This document shows, piece by piece, positions 34,111-43,021 of a stretch of DNA of 64,000 nt; position 1 is the stretch's first letter; every line of letters begins with the position of its first letter. The notes under the pieces are model-generated. The model was given only the letters and a program-made list of their open reading frames with translations. It searched no databases and was not told the DNA's origin. Origin of the DNA: Antiquaquibacter oligotrophicus (lineage in GTDB: Bacteria > Actinomycetota > Actinomycetes > Actinomycetales > Microbacteriaceae); the NCBI RefSeq assembly GCF_020535405.1, contig NZ_CP085036.1, forward strand, positions 1,240,001-1,304,000, given 5' to 3'. The translations under genes and the position numbers were made by a program.

Positions 34111-35301
34111 ATGAAACTCGCGATCCTGTCGCGCGCGCCGCGCTCCTACTCGACCGCACGACTGCGTGCCGCTGCGGAACAACGCGGTCACGTCGTGCGG
34201 GTCCTCAATACGTTGCGGTTCGCCATCGACCTCTCCGGCCCCGATCCCGACCTGCAATACCGCGGCAAGCCGCTCAGCGATTACGACGCGATCCTCCCCC
34301 GCATCGGCAACTCGATCACCTACTTCGGTACCGCGGTGGTGCGCCAGTTCGAGCAGATGGACGTGTACACGCCGAACACCGCGAACGGCATCTCGAACGC
34401 GCGAGACAAGCTCCGGGCTACCCAGATCCTGTCGCGGCACAACATCGCGATGCCCGCGACAGCGTTCGTGCGCAATCGCGCCGACGTGAGACCTGCCATC
34501 GAGCAGGTCGGCGGTGCCCCCGTCGTCATCAAGCTCCTCGAGGGAACCCAGGGTATCGGCGTGATTCTCGCGCCCGAGGTGAAGGTCGCCGAAGCGATCA
34601 TCGAGACCCTTCATTCGACGAACCAGAACGTGCTCATCCAGAGTTTCGTGAAGGAGAGCCGGGGCCGCGACATCCGAGCCCTCGTGGTGGGAGATCGAGT
34701 TGTCGCCGCCATGCGCCGCACAGCCAACGGCGACGAGTTCCGCTCCAACGTTCACCGTGGCGGTTCGGTCGAAGCCGTCGCACTGACTCCCGAGTTCGAG
34801 GCGGCGGCGGTGCGCTCCGCCCAGATCATGGGTTTGCGTGTTGCCGGCGTCGACATGCTCGAAGGCGCCGACGGACCTCTCGTCATGGAGGTGAACTCCT
34901 CGCCCGGCCTCGGCGGCATCGAGGCCGCGACACAACTGGATGTCGCGGGGGCGATCGTCGACTACATCGCGAACCAGGTGGCGTTCCCCGAAATCGACGT
35001 GCGCCAACGCTTGAGTGTGTCCACCGGCTACGGGGTGGCAGAACTCCTCGTCCACAACAACGGCGACTTCGTCGGGCAGACCCTCGGCGAATCGGGCCTG
35101 TGGGAGCGCGACATCACGGTGCTCACCGTGCACCGCGGGGCATCCGTCATCCCGAACCCGCGTAAGGGTGTTGTGCTCGAGGCGGGAGACCGCCTGCTGT
35201 GCTTCGGCAAGCTCGAGGAGATGCGCTCCATGATCCCGGAACGTCGTCGCCGTCGCGCGAAGGTGCGCAAGCTGCCACCCGAGGCGCTCCCCGCGGAGTG
35301 A
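34111..35301 (+). CDS. rimK: RimK family L-glutamate ligase with C-terminal RCK_C-like domain
   Basis: 396 residues. ATP-grasp ligase close to RimK: MKLAILSRAPRSYSTARL, LPRIGNSITYFG, KLLEGTQGIGV for the nucleotide, QSFVKESRGRDIRALVVG and MEVNSSPGLGGIE for metal. RimK adds glutamates to the C-terminus of ribosomal protein S6. Ordinary RimK is ~300 residues; here ~95 extra residues follow (GYGVAELLVHNNGDFVGQTL, WERDITVLTVHRGASVIPNP, LEAGDRLLCFGKLEEM), which look like a TrkA-C/RCK_C regulatory domain, known from potassium transport proteins. Basic tail RRRRRAKVRKL. RimB lies divergently beside it. Target could be S6 or another protein. Confidence 0.9.
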   Translation: MKLAILSRAPRSYSTARLRAAAEQRGHVVRVLNTLRFAIDLSGPDPDLQYRGKPLSDYDAILPRIGNSITYFGTAVVRQFEQMDVYTPNTANGISNARDKLRATQILSRHNIAMPATAFVRNRADVRPAIEQVGGAPVVIKLLEGTQGIGVILAPEVKVAEAIIETLHSTNQNVLIQSFVKESRGRDIRALVVGDRVVAAMRRTANGDEFRSNVHRGGSVEAVALTPEFEAAAVRSAQIMGLRVAGVDMLEGADGPLVMEVNSSPGLGGIEAATQLDVAGAIVDYIANQVAFPEIDVRQRLSVSTGYGVAELLVHNNGDFVGQTLGESGLWERDITVLTVHRGASVIPNPRKGVVLEAGDRLLCFGKLEEMRSMIPERRRRRAKVRKLPPEALPAE

Positions 35302-35305
35302 GCGC

Positions 35306-36190
35306 ATGATCACGGTTCTCGTCGGACTCGGGTCCGCTCTCGTTTACGGGGCCGCCGATTTTTTCGGTGGGCTCGCTGCGCGACGGATGAGCACGATCTT
35401 CGCCACCGCGGTGGCAGCGCTCGCCGGCCTCGGTGCCGCCGCCGTCATCGGCCTGCCCCTCGTCGGCGGAGCGTGGTCGACCGAAGCTGTGCTGCTCGGC
35501 ATGCTCTCCGGCGTGCTCGGGGCCATCGCCCTCGCCCTGTTGTACGCGTGCCTCGCGATCGGGCCGATGAGCATCCTCTCCCCGCTGACCGCTGTGGTGA
35601 GCGCCATCGTCCCTCTCACCGTCGGCCTCGTCGGCGGGGACCGGCTCGGGCTTCTCGGGTACATCGCGCTGAGCCTGGCGCTCGTGGCCGTGGTACTCGT
35701 CGGCTTCACACCATCAGGCAACGGTGAACTCGTGCGTGGAGCAGTGCGCCCTTCGCTTCGCGGGGTGCTCATGGCGATCGGGTCGGGTGCGGCGATCGGC
35801 GCGTTCCTCGTCGTGATCGATCAGACCCCGGATGACTCGGGCATAGTGCCGCTCGTGCTCAATCGCGCGACGAGCTCCACGATCCTCTTCGCCGCTGTCG
35901 CCATTCTCGTGCTGACGGCATCTCGACGGGGCACCGGACGGGTGCTGAACGCCACGCGCGCCGGCGTGCTCCTCGCGGTCACGTGCGGGGTACTCGATGC
36001 CCTGGCGAACGCGGGCCTCCTGCTCGGCGTCCGCCTCGGGGAGCTCTCGGTGATCGCGGTGCTCACCGCTCTGTATCCGGCTGGCACGATCATCCTGGCG
36101 GCGGTTGTGCTGAAGGAGCGCATTGCGGTCCTCCAGTATGTGGGGTTGGCGTTGGCGATCCTCGCGGGGGCGATGCTCGCGCTCGGATAG
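35306..36190 (+). CDS. EamA/DMT family transporter
   Basis: 294 residues with ten predicted helices in two EamA repeats (~1-135 and ~150-294): ALVYGAADFFGGLAARR opens the first and MAIGSGAAIGAFLVVIDQ the second. The end of each repeat has the family pattern around LSPLTAVVSAIVPL and LTALYPAGTIILAAVVLKE. These carriers export amino acids or metabolites. GGAG seven bases upstream within the end of rimK supplies the ribosome site, and the four-base gap to rimK suggests one transcript. Cargo unknown. Confidence 0.87.
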   Translation: MITVLVGLGSALVYGAADFFGGLAARRMSTIFATAVAALAGLGAAAVIGLPLVGGAWSTEAVLLGMLSGVLGAIALALLYACLAIGPMSILSPLTAVVSAIVPLTVGLVGGDRLGLLGYIALSLALVAVVLVGFTPSGNGELVRGAVRPSLRGVLMAIGSGAAIGAFLVVIDQTPDDSGIVPLVLNRATSSTILFAAVAILVLTASRRGTGRVLNATRAGVLLAVTCGVLDALANAGLLLGVRLGELSVIAVLTALYPAGTIILAAVVLKERIAVLQYVGLALAILAGAMLALG

Positions 36191-36242
36191 CCCTTTGCCG
36201 CGTTGCCGGCCCGGCCGGGGGCACGCCGATATGCTGGCGACC

Positions 36243-37535
36243 GTGAAAACGCGACTCATCCTCGTCACCATCGTGGTGGTGGGAACCGTCGTCACACTTC
36301 TCCGCGTTCCGCTCTCCCACCTCGATACCGTGTGGGCGGAGGACGGGCAGATCTTTCTCCAGGAGCACCTCGACGAGTCGGCGTGGGCCGTTCTCGTCAA
36401 GGGGTATGCGGGGTACCAGCACCTCATTCCACGCATCGTTACTGCGCTCATCGTCTCCGTCGTCCCCATCGACGCGTTCGGGGTGGCCGTCTTCATCGCG
36501 TGCGCGATCCTCACGGGCGGTGTCGCCGCTGCCGTGTTCTGGCTGAGCCGCGACCTCGTGGAGTGGCTGCCCGCGCGCCTTGGTCTGGCCGGCATCACCC
36601 TCCTGCTTCCGCTCAGTGCGCAGGAGGTTGTCGGCAATCTCGCGGACTTCCACAGCTACTGCTTGTGGTTGACGCCGTGGCTTCTTCTCTACCGGCCGCG
36701 GAGCCTGGGTAGCGGCATCGGGTGGGGCATCGTGGCGTTCTTGTGCGCGATGACCGAGATTCAGTCGCTCCTCTTTGTTCCCCTTCTGATCCTCATGGTG
36801 CGCAGGCAGCATCGGTTCGCGTGGCCGATCGGCGCAGGCCTGCTGCTCGGACTTCTCGGCCAGATCGTCACATCCCTACTCCTGCCGCGGCCGAGCACGG
36901 CAGGGTGGCACGGAATGTCCTCGCTGCTTCTCGGCTACCTCTACAACACGGTGTTGCCCATGCTGAACCCGGACCCGGTGTGGCAGGCGAACATCCTCCT
37001 GTCCTCCGGCGCACTCGTTCCCGCGCTGGTGGTGCTTCCATTCGTCGCCGCGACGATCGTGGCTCTCGTGTGGGGAACGGGGCGCCAGCGCATTCTGGTG
37101 ATCACCCTGGTGCTGGCGTCGGGGGCGGTGTACGCGGGCGGAGCCACCATCGACGGCGGCGGATATTTCGCGTACGCCCACCACCTCAACCTTGGCGGGT
37201 TCGACGGGCTTCAGAATTCTCGCTACGGCGTCGCATCCGGTTTTCTGCTCGCGGCGACCGTGCCGCTTGCCGCCACCATTCTCGTGCGACTGGGCGACGA
37301 ACGCGGTGTCCGCTGGCCCCGGGCCGTGGCGTGGATCGCGCTCGTGGGGCTCATGGTGCAGTTCGCGCTCGCGAGCACACAGTCGGTGTCGAGCCGCGAG
37401 TCGGGGGTCACCTGGTCGGGCAACATCGCGGCAGCGCGCGCGGCGTGTGATTCTCTGCCGCCGGAGACCGTCATGGATATCGCCAACGCGCCCTACCGGC
37501 TCGTCAAAGTCACCTGCGCGGAGTTGATGCGCTGA
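36243..37535 (+). CDS. GT-C-like polytopic membrane protein, paralogue A
   Basis: 430 residues, not assigned to a named family with certainty. About 11 membrane helices. After the first helix an extracellular loop reads SHLDTVWAEDGQIFLQEHL with Glu33-Asp34, then KGYAGYQHLIPRI. This layout (helix 1, acidic loop, amphipathic segment, many helices) is that of GT-C glycosyltransferases that use polyprenyl-phosphate sugars. It is a paralogue of the gene at 39457; shared stretches include GNLADFHSYCLWL, RPSTAGW and GYLYN. GTG 36243 is chosen because TATGCT ends seven bases upstream and it aligns with the paralogue start. Neighbouring Ppm synthase supports a sugar-transfer role (inferred). Confidence 0.8.
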   Translation: MKTRLILVTIVVVGTVVTLLRVPLSHLDTVWAEDGQIFLQEHLDESAWAVLVKGYAGYQHLIPRIVTALIVSVVPIDAFGVAVFIACAILTGGVAAAVFWLSRDLVEWLPARLGLAGITLLLPLSAQEVVGNLADFHSYCLWLTPWLLLYRPRSLGSGIGWGIVAFLCAMTEIQSLLFVPLLILMVRRQHRFAWPIGAGLLLGLLGQIVTSLLLPRPSTAGWHGMSSLLLGYLYNTVLPMLNPDPVWQANILLSSGALVPALVVLPFVAATIVALVWGTGRQRILVITLVLASGAVYAGGATIDGGGYFAYAHHLNLGGFDGLQNSRYGVASGFLLAATVPLAATILVRLGDERGVRWPRAVAWIALVGLMVQFALASTQSVSSRESGVTWSGNIAAARAACDSLPPETVMDIANAPYRLVKVTCAELMR

Positions 37536-37543
37536 AGCGCTCG

Positions 37544-38593
37544 CTAGTCCCTGGCGGGGTGCGGTCCGGTCGGTGGCTCATCCGCGGAATGCCAGTCGCC
37601 GAGCTGCGCATACTCGTTCGAGGCGACGTCCCGTGCGCGCAGGCTGCGACGCATGATCAGGACAACAATTACCGCGGCGCCAGCCAGCAGCAGATCACCA
37701 GCGGTGAACATCGCGCGCGACAACAGGCTCGCCGCCTGAGCATAGGCATCCGGAACGGAGACGGCGAGCATCACGAGGATGAGCACGAGTTCACGGATGC
37801 CCGCTCCCGACGGCAGGATCGGAGCGACCAGACTCGCGGTGAAGCCAAGGCTGATAGCGCCGCCGAGCATCAGGATTGTGATGAACGACCACGGCAGCAC
37901 CTCGCCGACAAGGAGGTGCAGATGCACGCCGTAGAGCACGTAGGAGAGCAGCGACCATCCCATGGCGATCGCGATGGTTCCGTACCGCACGCGATGCTCG
38001 AGGGGCGGCCGGCGGAACACTTTGAGCGTGAGATTCGACAGCCACGTCATCACACGCGGATGCAGACACACGAGCCCTATGGGAAGCAGGAGGTACAACC
38101 ACGCGAGCGCCGGTTGGTCCGCTGCGACGGACGGGATGACCGAGACTCCGAGGATGAGGGATGCCACCACCCCGATGCCCGCGGCGTACAGGGTGGTCAC
38201 GAGCACTCGCGCGCGGGCGATCCCGTACTGGCGCCCGAGTTCCATCTGCATCACGTAGCCCCAGACCGAGCCGGGAACGTATTTTCCGAGTTGTCCGACG
38301 AGCATGATCTGCGAGCCGCGGGGCAGGGGCACGACGTGACCGAGGCCGTTGAGGATCGTCACCCAACTGAGCACATTGGCGACCATGCCGAGAAGCATCA
38401 CCAGGAACGAGGCGACAACACCCCACACGGGGATGCGGGAGATCACGTCGGTGATCTGGGTCCACCGTTCGGCGAAGAAGGCGACAGCGAAGCCGATGAC
38501 GACGGCGAGCGCGATGTAGCGAAGTGCAGTGAAGAGGTGAGCTCGCGTGCGGGAGACCGGCTTGTCCCCTGCATGCTCAGCGGCGTCCGTCAC
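37544..38593 (-). CDS. UPF0104 / LPG synthase transmembrane-domain protein
   Basis: 349 residues with about eight helices. Matches the lysylphosphatidylglycerol synthase membrane domain (UPF0104/AglD-like) without a catalytic soluble part: VGQLGKYVPGSVWGYVMQMELG and LVAPILPSGAGIRELVLILVML are the family marks. Such proteins act as lipid or lipid-linked sugar flippases or as phospholipid partners. GTG 38593 is chosen because GAGAGGA lies five bases before it; a GTG at 38683 would leave no promoter room for the divergent Ppm synthase gene. It is convergent with paralogue A and divergent from the Ppm synthase. Confidence 0.82.
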   Translation of the reverse strand: MTDAAEHAGDKPVSRTRAHLFTALRYIALAVVIGFAVAFFAERWTQITDVISRIPVWGVVASFLVMLLGMVANVLSWVTILNGLGHVVPLPRGSQIMLVGQLGKYVPGSVWGYVMQMELGRQYGIARARVLVTTLYAAGIGVVASLILGVSVIPSVAADQPALAWLYLLLPIGLVCLHPRVMTWLSNLTLKVFRRPPLEHRVRYGTIAIAMGWSLLSYVLYGVHLHLLVGEVLPWSFITILMLGGAISLGFTASLVAPILPSGAGIRELVLILVMLAVSVPDAYAQAASLLSRAMFTAGDLLLAGAAVIVVLIMRRSLRARDVASNEYAQLGDWHSADEPPTGPHPARD

Positions 38594-38686
38594 GATATTC
38601 CTCTCACCGGCGGCCCGCGCAAGTGCACCGACTCCGTCGACTACCCTAAGTGCAACTCGTTCATCTCTTGAAAGCTGACTCACATC

Positions 38687-39421
38687 GTGCCGACCACCCC
38701 TGCGCTGGTGATCATCCCGACATACAACGAGAGGGAGAGCATCGAGAGGATCCTTCCGCGTGTGCTCGCCACCGGGGTCGACATCCTGGTCGTGGATGAC
38801 TCGAGCCCCGACGGCACGGGAGAGTACGTCGCATCCGTCGCGGAGTCAGAGCCGCGCATCCACTTGCTCACTCGCGCTGGCAAGCAGGGCCTCGGTCCCG
38901 CATATCTCGCAGGCTTCGCTTGGGGTCTTGAGCGGGAGTACGACGTTCTGTTCGAGCTCGACGCCGATGGGTCGCACCCACCCGAGGTCATCCCCACCAT
39001 GCTCAGGGTTCTGGCGGACGACACCGCCGGTCGCGTCGGCGGGGTCATCGGCTCGCGATGGGTTGCGGGTGGTTCGGTCGTCAACTGGCCGGCGAGCCGC
39101 AAGTTCATCAGCCGCGGCGGTAGTTGGTACGCGCGTACGATGCTCGGCCTCTCCGTTCGGGATGTTACGGCTGGCTACCGCGCCTACCGCGCCGACGTGC
39201 TTCGGTCGCTTCCCCTCGCCGGCATCGAGTCCCACGGGTACTGCTTCCAGATCGACATGACGCGTCGAATCGCGAACGAGGGCTTCTCGCTCGTCGAGGT
39301 CCCGATCGAGTTTCGTGACCGCGAGTTCGGCGACTCGAAGATGAGCGGGGCGATCGTGCGCGAAGCGATGCTCAAGGTGACCGAGTGGGGCTTCCAGCGT
39401 CTCGTCGGCCGCCGCCCGTGA
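38687..39421 (+). CDS. ppm1: Polyprenol-phosphate-mannose synthase
   Basis: 244 residues, GT2 family. VIIPTYNERESIERIL starts the fold; DDSSPDGTG (37-45) and the metal site DADGSHPPE (92-100) bind GDP-mannose; GSRWVAGGSVVNWP, then VRDVTAGYRAYR and GFSLVEVPIEFRDREFGDSKMSG match the actinobacterial Ppm1 catalytic domain. It moves mannose from GDP-mannose to polyprenol phosphate on the inner face of the membrane. No C-terminal membrane helices, so it is the soluble single-domain form. The product would feed GT-C mannosyltransferases, and two GT-C-like genes flank it. The GTG start has no clear ribosome site. Confidence 0.92.
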   Translation: MPTTPALVIIPTYNERESIERILPRVLATGVDILVVDDSSPDGTGEYVASVAESEPRIHLLTRAGKQGLGPAYLAGFAWGLEREYDVLFELDADGSHPPEVIPTMLRVLADDTAGRVGGVIGSRWVAGGSVVNWPASRKFISRGGSWYARTMLGLSVRDVTAGYRAYRADVLRSLPLAGIESHGYCFQIDMTRRIANEGFSLVEVPIEFRDREFGDSKMSGAIVREAMLKVTEWGFQRLVGRRP

Positions 39422-39456
39422 ACCGAAGCGAATCCCGCTCGGGTTAGGGTCGAAGG

Positions 39457-40740
39457 GTGCGAACCCGACTCACACTTGTGGCGATCGTTGTCGCTGGCGC
39501 GGCGATTAGCCTCCTCCGCGTACCGACCAGCCACCTCGACACCGTATGGGCCGAAGACGGCGACGTCTTCCTTGCCGATGCCCTTCGCGAGTCCCCCTGG
39601 GGGCCCCTCTTCAAGGGTTACGCGGGCTATCAGCATCTGATCCCGCGCATCGTCGCGGCGATCCTTGTGAGCCTCGCGCCCCTCGAGGCCTACGGAATCG
39701 CCGTTTTTGTCGCGTGTGCACTCCTCACGGGCGCTGTCGCTGCAGCCGTCTACTGGCTGAGCCGTGATCTCGTTCCGTGGCAACCGGCGAGACTCACACT
39801 CGCCGGCATCACCATCCTGCTCCCGCTCGCGGGCCAGGAGGTGCTTGGCAACCTCGCCGACTTCCACAGCTACTGCCTGTGGCTCGCCCCCTGGATACTT
39901 CTCTACCGACCGCGCACCCTCGGCGGTGGACTCTGGTGGGGTTTCGTCGCGTTCCTGTGCGCCGCAACGGAAATCCAAACGCTCCTGTTTCTCCCGCTGC
40001 TTCTGTTCATGGTGCCCCGTCGGCACCGAAACAGCTGGCCCATCGGCATCGGACTGGCCGTCGGACTTGCGCTCCAGGTCGCCACGACCCTGCTCTTCCC
40101 CCGGCCGAGCACCGCCGGATGGCAGGGCCTCTCGTCGTTGTTGGTCGGCTACCTCTACAACGCGGTGCTTCCCCTCGCGAACACTGACGCGGGGTGGCAG
40201 GTCGCGGTGATCCTCGCGGGCGGGCCGCTGCTTCCCGCGCTCATCGCCGTCCCCTTCGCCGCTGCAACGGTGGTCGTGGTGGTGTGGGGCAACCGGATGC
40301 AGCGCGTTCTCGTCATCACGTTGGTGCTGGCATCCGGCGCAACCTACGCGGCCGCGGCGATCAACGACGGAAGCTACTACTTCCGTTACACCCACCACCT
40401 CAACGCGGACGGCTTCGAAGGCATCCTGACCGTGCGTTACGGTGTCGCGGCAGGACTGCTGCTCGCCGCGACGGTGCCTCTTGCCGCGGCCGTCGCCTAC
40501 CGTCTCGCCCAGGCACGCGGCGTGGAGTGGCCCATCGTCACGTCGCGCGCCGTGTTGGCAGCACTCCTGACCCTCATGATCTTCTCCGGCTCGCAAGTGG
40601 ATTCATCACGGGATTCGGGGGTCGCGTGGTCGACCAATGTCGACGAGGCCCGTGAAGAATGCGATGAGCGGGAACCGACCGAGGTCGGCATCACGATCGC
40701 GCCAGAGCGCGAGGTTGTCCTCGCGTGCTCGTTGCTCTGA
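39457..40740 (+). CDS. GT-C-like polytopic membrane protein, paralogue B
   Basis: 427 residues and about 11 helices, closely related to the protein at 36243 along its length. The first loop has SHLDTVWAEDGDVFLADAL with the same Glu-Asp pair, followed by KGYAGYQHLIPRIVAA; GNLADFHSYCLWLAPW and RPSTAGWQG are also shared. The GTG start has TAGGGT six bases upstream. It follows the polyprenol-phosphate-mannose synthase gene by 35 bases, so it could use that lipid donor to glycosylate a wall polymer or protein outside the membrane. That role is inferred from topology and context only. Confidence 0.8.
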   Translation: MRTRLTLVAIVVAGAAISLLRVPTSHLDTVWAEDGDVFLADALRESPWGPLFKGYAGYQHLIPRIVAAILVSLAPLEAYGIAVFVACALLTGAVAAAVYWLSRDLVPWQPARLTLAGITILLPLAGQEVLGNLADFHSYCLWLAPWILLYRPRTLGGGLWWGFVAFLCAATEIQTLLFLPLLLFMVPRRHRNSWPIGIGLAVGLALQVATTLLFPRPSTAGWQGLSSLLVGYLYNAVLPLANTDAGWQVAVILAGGPLLPALIAVPFAAATVVVVVWGNRMQRVLVITLVLASGATYAAAAINDGSYYFRYTHHLNADGFEGILTVRYGVAAGLLLAATVPLAAAVAYRLAQARGVEWPIVTSRAVLAALLTLMIFSGSQVDSSRDSGVAWSTNVDEAREECDEREPTEVGITIAPEREVVLACSLL

Positions 40741-40752
40741 CGCGATCGCGGA

Positions 40753-42762
40753 CTAGAGCGCTGCGAGGGTGTCGAGCAACTCGTCGCCGGGGGCGACGTG
40801 TGCCACGTCCGCCTCGATCTCCGCGCGACCGAGAAGCTCGTCCATCTTGCGACGACGCTTGTGCCCGACGAGCGTCACCACGGTGCCCTGCTTGCCCGCG
40901 CGTCCGGTACGTCCAGAGCGGTGGAGGTAGGTCTTGTACTCCTCCGGCGCGTCGGCCTGGATCACGAGAGAGATGTCGTCGACGTGGATGCCACGAGCCG
41001 CGACATCCGTCGCCACGAGCACGTTGACCCGGCCACTCGTGAGCAGCGACAGGTTGCGCGTGCGGCGCGACTGGTTGAGGTCACCGTGCAGGCTCGTCGC
41101 CGGGATGCCGGAGTCCTCGAGGTAGTCGCTGAGCTCCTCGGCGAAGGCGCGGGTGCGGGTGAACACGAGGGTCTTGCCCTCGCCGCCCGCGAGCTGCTCG
41201 ATGATGGCCCGCTTGTCGCGCTGCTCGATGAGGAACACGCGGTGGTCGATCGTCGACGACGCCTGGTCCTCCCCAGCAACCTCGTGCACACTCGGCTCGA
41301 CAAGGAACTCGTCGACGAGGGTGGCAACACCCTTGTCGAGGGTCGCCGAGAAGAGAAGCTTCTGGCCGCCGGGCTTGGTCTCGCGGAGGATGCGCTGCAC
41401 GGGCTCGAGGAATCCGAGGTCGCACATGTGGTCGGCCTCGTCGAGAACCGTGATGAACACGTTGCTGAGGTCAAGGCGGCCCTGCTCGACGAGATCCTCG
41501 ACGCGGCCGGGGGTGGCGATGACAATGTCGACGCCACGCTGCAGTGCTCCGACCTGCTTGTGCTGCGGAACCCCACCGACGATGGTCGTGGTGAAGAGTC
41601 CGACGCTACGAGCGATGGGCTGCACGGTGCGGTCGATCTGCTGGGCAAGCTCGCGGGTGGGCGCCAGGATGAGGGCGCGAGGCGCGCGACCCATCTTGCG
41701 GTCACGCCCGCCATTGTTCTCCATCAGTCGCTCCACGACGGGGGCGCCAAACGCGATGGTCTTGCCAGAGCCGGTCTTGCCGCGCCCGAGGACATCGCGA
41801 CCGGAGAGTACAACGGGGATCGTCGCGGCCTGGATCGGGAAGGGCGCGGCCGCACCCATCTCGCCGAGCTGACGCACGATGTTGCCACCGAGGCCGAGGT
41901 CGGCGAAGGTCTTGCCATCGACGTCGCCAGCGGAGATGGCGGATGCTTCGAGGCGCTCGAGCACGACGTCATCCTGCGGCGTGAAGCTCTTCGTGTCGCG
42001 CTGCGGGTAGTAGGAGCTGTCGCGACGAGGTGCGCGGTCGTCGAACGAACGGCGGGGTGCGCGGTCGTCGAAGTTCCGACGCGGAGCGCGATCCTCGAAG
42101 TTGCGACGGGGGGCGCGGTCCTCAAAGTCGCGACGGGGGGCGCGGTCTTCAAAGTCGCGACGCGGCGCACGGTCGTCATAGGAGCGGCGCGGAGCCCGGT
42201 CCTCGAAGTCACGGCGCGGGGCACGGTCATCGAAGTTGCGACGCGGGGCACGGTCGTCGCCGTCACGACGGGGAGCACGGTCGTACGACCCGCGCTGCGG
42301 ACGGTCACCGTATGCGGGACGGTCCCCGCGCTGCGGGCGGTCGCCGTAGGACGGGCGATCGGCGCGCTGCGGACGGTCGCCGTACGCGGGACGCTCGGAA
42401 CGGTCACCGTAGGAGGGGCGGTCCGCGCGAGGGTTACGGTCGCCGTACGAAGGACGCTCGGTACGGTCGCCGTACGCCGGACGCTCGGTCCGGTCGCCGT
42501 ACGCCGGGCGACCGCCACGGTCTCCATACGAGTCGCGCTGCTGACGCGCAGGCTTCTCGCGCGGAGTCCAGTCGGGACGGCGGTCCTCGCGTGCGGGCTT
42601 GCCGTTCGCGGGGCGATCGCCAGTGCGGGCGGCACGGTCATCCGCGGTCCACCGCTTCTTGGGAGCGGGGGCAGCATCGGGGCGGTAGCCGCGGTGCTTG
42701 GGGCTCCGCGAGCCGCTCTTGGGCGCGCCGGAGTTCTTCGCTGGCTTCTGGTACTGGGGCAT
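40753..42762 (-). CDS. DEAD-box RNA helicase with repetitive Arg-rich N-terminus
   Basis: 669 residues. The C-terminal ~430 residues are a complete DEAD-box core: [11 protein letters not shown] (Q motif), [12 protein letters not shown] (I), PTRELAQQ (Ia), LDEADHM (II, giving DEAD), FSATLDKG (III), [13 protein letters not shown] (V) and [10 protein letters not shown] (VI). The N-terminal ~250 residues are low-complexity: [15 protein letters not shown] units, then [14 protein letters not shown] units. It likely remodels RNA or ribosome assembly intermediates. ATG 42762 is chosen because GGAAAG lies eight bases upstream. The Arg-rich region may bind RNA and drive condensate formation (inferred). 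A 259-bp gap before it may hold a long leader. Confidence 0.92.
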   Translation of the reverse strand: MPQYQKPAKNSGAPKSGSRSPKHRGYRPDAAPAPKKRWTADDRAARTGDRPANGKPAREDRRPDWTPREKPARQQRDSYGDRGGRPAYGDRTERPAYGDRTERPSYGDRNPRADRPSYGDRSERPAYGDRPQRADRPSYGDRPQRGDRPAYGDRPQRGSYDRAPRRDGDDRAPRRNFDDRAPRRDFEDRAPRRSYDDRAPRRDFEDRAPRRDFEDRAPRRNFEDRAPRRNFDDRAPRRSFDDRAPRRDSSYYPQRDTKSFTPQDDVVLERLEASAISAGDVDGKTFADLGLGGNIVRQLGEMGAAAPFPIQAATIPVVLSGRDVLGRGKTGSGKTIAFGAPVVERLMENNGGRDRKMGRAPRALILAPTRELAQQIDRTVQPIARSVGLFTTTIVGGVPQHKQVGALQRGVDIVIATPGRVEDLVEQGRLDLSNVFITVLDEADHMCDLGFLEPVQRILRETKPGGQKLLFSATLDKGVATLVDEFLVEPSVHEVAGEDQASSTIDHRVFLIEQRDKRAIIEQLAGGEGKTLVFTRTRAFAEELSDYLEDSGIPATSLHGDLNQSRRTRNLSLLTSGRVNVLVATDVAARGIHVDDISLVIQADAPEEYKTYLHRSGRTGRAGKQGTVVTLVGHKRRRKMDELLGRAEIEADVAHVAPGDELLDTLAAL
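42020..42525. repeat. Tandem degenerate codon repeats in the helicase gene
   Basis: Two runs of short repeats within the helicase N-terminal region. One encodes heptad-like YGDR units (about eight copies of [12 protein letters not shown] with spacers), the other encodes about ten copies of the decapeptide [10 protein letters not shown] and variants. The DNA repeats are imperfect but close, so copy number may vary between strains by slippage or recombination. Confidence 0.8.
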
Positions 42763-43021
42763 GGTCATACTTTCCGGGTTTCTGTTATGCATGGCGGTGC
42801 GCAGCGGAGTAAACCGCGCGCCCTACTGAACCCGGGCAGTCTTTGACCGAGGCCGTCACATACGTGGTGATTGTCGATCAGCAGATGTGCTGTCGAACCG
42901 GCCCGCAAGACACACAAACCCTGTGGCGCGTGAAAGCGCCCGTCTTGAGCCGACCCGTCAACGTTACGCGATGGCGGGCGAGAACTCTAGAGGCATTCCA
43001 ATCCGGGCGTGTTGCCGGTGC
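42763..43021. other. 259-bp gap: helicase leader and NUDIX 3' end
   Basis: No gene is supported here. Both neighbours read leftward, so the gap holds the NUDIX 3' region and the helicase promoter and leader. A GGCGC/GCGCC hairpin near 42930 could end NUDIX transcription. A TTGACG-like box lies on the minus strand near 42960. A leader of up to ~200 bases is possible, as seen for cold-shock RNA helicases in other bacteria. No tRNA or named riboswitch fold was recognised. Confidence 0.4.

Noticed and set aside
33601..35313. 570-codon version of RimB
   Set aside because: Most of it is antisense to rimK; the real gene starts at GTG 34083.
42020..42525. CRISPR-like array
   Set aside because: The repeats are short, imperfect, without spacers of even length, and encode the helicase N-terminus in frame.
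40798..42846. 682-codon plus-strand frame opposite the DEAD-box helicase
   Set aside because: Its repetitive sequence mirrors the helicase repeats read in antisense.
42763..43021. Hidden tRNA or small RNA gene before the helicase
   Set aside because: No cloverleaf, conserved T-loop or A/B-box pattern could be found; a long leader is enough to explain the gap.
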